Assembly: GCA_036796555.1 (NCBI GenBank)
Contig: DAIRCS010000072.1
Coordinates: forward strand, 1 to 15,716
Direction of reading: 5' to 3'
Source: JAJXWB01 sp036796555
GTDB lineage: Bacteria > Pseudomonadota > Alphaproteobacteria > Rhizobiales > Beijerinckiaceae
Length of the DNA: 15,716 nucleotides
The translations under genes were made by a program, and so were the position numbers. The notes beneath the pieces were generated by a model that ran no database searches, was not told the DNA's origin, and was given only the letters and a program-made list of their open reading frames with translations. Below are positions 14,030 through 15,716 of this stretch, piece after piece. Position 1 is the first letter of the stretch, and each line of letters opens with the position of its first letter.

Positions 14030-14146
14030 CGTCCCGCCTGTTCGACCGAGCGCACGCCAACCTGCGTAGGTCATTCTCTCCGTCCGCATGGGGCGGGCAA
14101 GGCCCGAACAGGCCCTGTGTCCGGCGCCACGGAGAGGCTTATCGCG

Positions 14147-14689
14147 CTACACGCCCTCGGGCAGCTTGGAGCGCATCATCTCCCGCCTGTCGAATTTCCT
14201 GCCGTCGACGATGAAGGTCCCGTCGCCGACCGCGTGCAGCATGCGCTTTTCGGCGCGCGCATTGTCGTAATAGGCGGCGAGGCCCTCCAGCACGATTATG
14301 TCGTGCCGGCCGATCATCTCGACGACCCGGCATTCGATATTGGCGAGACATTCGCGGATCAGCGGCGCGCGAACGCGCTCGCCCTTCAGGCGGGTGAGGC
14401 CGAACCGTTCGAACTTGTCCGTGTCCTTGCCCGAGCACGTGCCGATCCCGACCGCGATATCGAGCATGTCGGCCGCGGGTATGGCGAGCACGCATTCGCG
14501 CGTGCGCCGGAGCGCGGCGAAGGAATGGTTCCACGGCCCGGTGACGATGGCGAAGCGAGGCGAGAAGTCCATCACCGTCGTCCAGGTGATGGTCATCACA
14601 TTGTCCTTGCGGCCGTCATGCGTGCTGACGAGGACGACCGGCCCCGGCTCGATCAGCGTGAAAGCGCGGTTGAGCGGCATGCGGTCCAT
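14147..14689 (-). CDS. Flavin reductase family protein (FMN-binding split barrel)
   Basis: The 180-residue protein resembles the flavin reductase/flavoredoxin group, which binds FMN and uses NAD(P)H or a protein donor. Recognisable parts are PVVLVSTHDGRKDNVMTITWTTVMDFSPRFAIV at ~18-50, with the V-x-x-x-T-x-x-x-x-W-x-x-x-x-S/D-x-x-P pattern of the FMN site. ECVLAIPAADM and GTCSGKDTDKFERFGLT (~85-100) follow, also typical. The physiological partner is unknown. GGGAGAAA, a good ribosome site, precedes ATG 14689; ATG codons at residue 4 and later are less favoured. It starts 39 bases after the stop of the FRP-like gene on the same strand, so the two are probably in one transcript. Confidence 0.88.
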   Translation of the reverse strand: MDRMPLNRAFTLIEPGPVVLVSTHDGRKDNVMTITWTTVMDFSPRFAIVTGPWNHSFAALRRTRECVLAIPAADMLDIAVGIGTCSGKDTDKFERFGLTRLKGERVRAPLIRECLANIECRVVEMIGRHDIIVLEGLAAYYDNARAEKRMLHAVGDGTFIVDGRKFDRREMMRSKLPEGV

Positions 14690-14728
14690 GGGGTTTCTCC
14701 CTCGGCGCTGGGGCGGAACTGGCGGCCG

Positions 14729-15055
14729 TCATCCGGGAGGCTGCAGCATCCGGCGAATGAGCGCGAGCTTTTCCTCCGCCAGCCCGACAAGCTGCGCCTC
14801 GTCCAGATAGCGATCATGGATCAGCCGGGCGAAAACGAACGGTAATTGCGAATAGCGGTAGTCGAACACCGCGTCGATGTCGCGGCGACGCTCGCGCAAA
14901 TAGTCTTCCAGCGCCCACACATCGGCCGGCGTCGCGACGGCGGCGGCCTTCGCCTTGAATTCCGCCATGACCCTGTTGAGCGCGACCTCGAGCGCCGCAT
15001 CATAAGCGCGGCGCGCGATCTTTTTCTCGGCAGGGGACCAGTGAAGATCGAGCAT
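14729..15055 (-). CDS. Fluorescence recovery protein-like (FRP-like) protein
   Basis: The 108-residue helical protein resembles cyanobacterial FRP, the dimeric protein that resets light-activated orange carotenoid protein. The region VWALEDYLRERRRDID (46-61) lines up with the recalled Synechocystis FRP stretch LWKLHDFLSAKRHEID. Trp47, Asp51 and Arg57 fall where FRP has its functional Trp50, Asp54 and Arg60. FDYRYSQLPFVFARLI (64-79) then matches YDDRQSVIIFVFAQLL, and GLAEEKLALIRRM ends the C-terminal helices. The length equals the ~109-residue active form. ATG 15055 gives that size, though no clear ribosome site precedes it; an in-frame ATG at 15190 would add 45 Arg/Ala/Cys-rich residues. No carotenoid-binding protein lies in the window, so the partner is unknown. 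Confidence 0.75.
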   Translation of the reverse strand: MLDLHWSPAEKKIARRAYDAALEVALNRVMAEFKAKAAAVATPADVWALEDYLRERRRDIDAVFDYRYSQLPFVFARLIHDRYLDEAQLVGLAEEKLALIRRMLQPPG

Positions 15056-15193
15056 GAACGCGCAACGCTTCGCGGAACGGTGATCGCAAACCGGCGCGAA
15101 AACTGCACCGGCTCGACGCGCCAGACAAGAGGCGGCCTTTTGACGCGCTACACGGCATGCTGGCGCGATTCCGGCGCGCGAAGCGGGCATGCG

Positions 15194-15716
15194 TCACTCC
15201 CACTCAATCGTCCCCGGCGGCTTCGACGTCACATCGTACACCACCCGGTTCACCCCCTTCACCTCGTTGATGATCCGCGTCGCCGTGCGGCCCAAAAAGT
15301 TCATGTCGTAGGGGAAGAAATCCGCGGTCATGCCGTCGACGCTCGTCACGGCGCGCAGCGCGCAGACGTGGTCGTAGGTGCGGCCGTCGCCCATCACGCC
15401 GACCGTCCTCACCGGCAGCAGCACGGCGAAGGCCTGCCAGATCTTGTCGTAGAGGCCGGCCTTGCGGATCTCGTCGAGGTAGATCGCGTCGGCCTTGCGC
15501 AGGATGTCCAGTTTCTCACGCGTGATGGCGCCGGGGATGCGGATGGCCAGCCCCGGTCCCGGGAAGGGGTGACGGCCGACGAAGGCTTCGGGCAGGCCGA
15601 GTTCGCGACCCAAGGCGCGCACCTCGTCCTTGAAGAGTTCGCGCAGCGGTTCGACCAGGCGCATGTTCATGCGCTCGGGCAGGCCGCCGACATTGTGGTG
15701 GCTCTTGATCGTCACC
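15194..15716 (-). CDS. guaA: GMP synthase (glutamine-hydrolysing), C-terminal part (5' end outside window)
   Basis: The frame is open to the window edge, so only the last ~174 residues are visible. GuaA converts XMP to GMP with glutamine and ATP. Seen here are the end of the ATP pyrophosphatase domain (TIKSHHNVGGLPERMNMRLVEPLRELFKDEVR, then GRHPFPGPGLAIRIPG) and the C-terminal dimerisation domain with VGVMGDGRTYDHVCALRAV. The invariant ending TSKPPGTIEWE is intact. The N-terminal glutaminase domain lies outside. The 138-base gap to the FRP-like gene (15056-15193) shows no clear terminator or promoter, so read-through from guaA into the FRP-like gene is possible. Confidence 0.97.
   Translation of the reverse strand, partial: VTIKSHHNVGGLPERMNMRLVEPLRELFKDEVRALGRELGLPEAFVGRHPFPGPGLAIRIPGAITREKLDILRKADAIYLDEIRKAGLYDKIWQAFAVLLPVRTVGVMGDGRTYDHVCALRAVTSVDGMTADFFPYDMNFLGRTATRIINEVKGVNRVVYDVTSKPPGTIEWE

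Overview
The window is GC-rich bacterial chromosome (roughly two thirds G+C by eye), densely coding on both strands. Protein similarity and gene order point to an alphaproteobacterium of the Hyphomicrobiales (Rhizobiales) type. The pointers are the radA ... cvpA-purF-SDR neighbourhood, a Der GTPase next to a YfgM-like membrane TPR protein, and short interspersed palindromic repeats of kinds common in Bradyrhizobium, Methylobacterium and methanotroph relatives. Genus and species cannot be decided from the sequence alone. No phage, IS element, CRISPR array, tRNA or rRNA was recognised.

Layout, left to right. (1) 1-966: 3' part of radA. (2) 1124-3587: an apparently inserted block between radA and cvpA, with a FemAB/CelD-like acetyltransferase, a convergent double-hotdog (MaoC-like) protein and a 56-residue hydrophobic small ORF. 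(3) 3869-7606: cvpA, purF, a FitAB-type RHH/PIN toxin-antitoxin pair with a perfect operator-like palindrome, and an SDR oxidoreductase, all on the plus strand. (4) 7703-9883, minus strand: a YfgM-like protein then Der, separated by a palindromic repeat where many relatives carry bamB. (5) 10006-10464: an AhpD-like CxxC protein, followed by a double-hairpin repeat. (6) 10697-12884: a two-gene (split) chromate transporter divergent from a LysR regulator, with a T-N11-A dyad between them and a repeat forming the regulator's C-terminal codons. (7) 12932-15055, minus strand: an ArsC/Spx-like protein, an I78-type inhibitor, a small hypothetical, a flavin reductase and a fluorescence-recovery-protein-like (FRP-like) protein. 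(8) 15194 to the end: the 3' part of guaA.

How the genes work together. The core is housekeeping: DNA repair (RadA), purine synthesis (PurF, GuaA), ribosome assembly (Der) and envelope quality control (YfgM-like). The accessory genes sit in the gaps of this backbone. The observation most worth following is the 108-residue protein at 14729-15055. It carries the signature of cyanobacterial fluorescence recovery protein, the partner of orange carotenoid protein, yet lies in a proteobacterial context next to a flavin reductase with no carotenoid protein in view.

All family calls come from reading motifs by eye; no database search was run.
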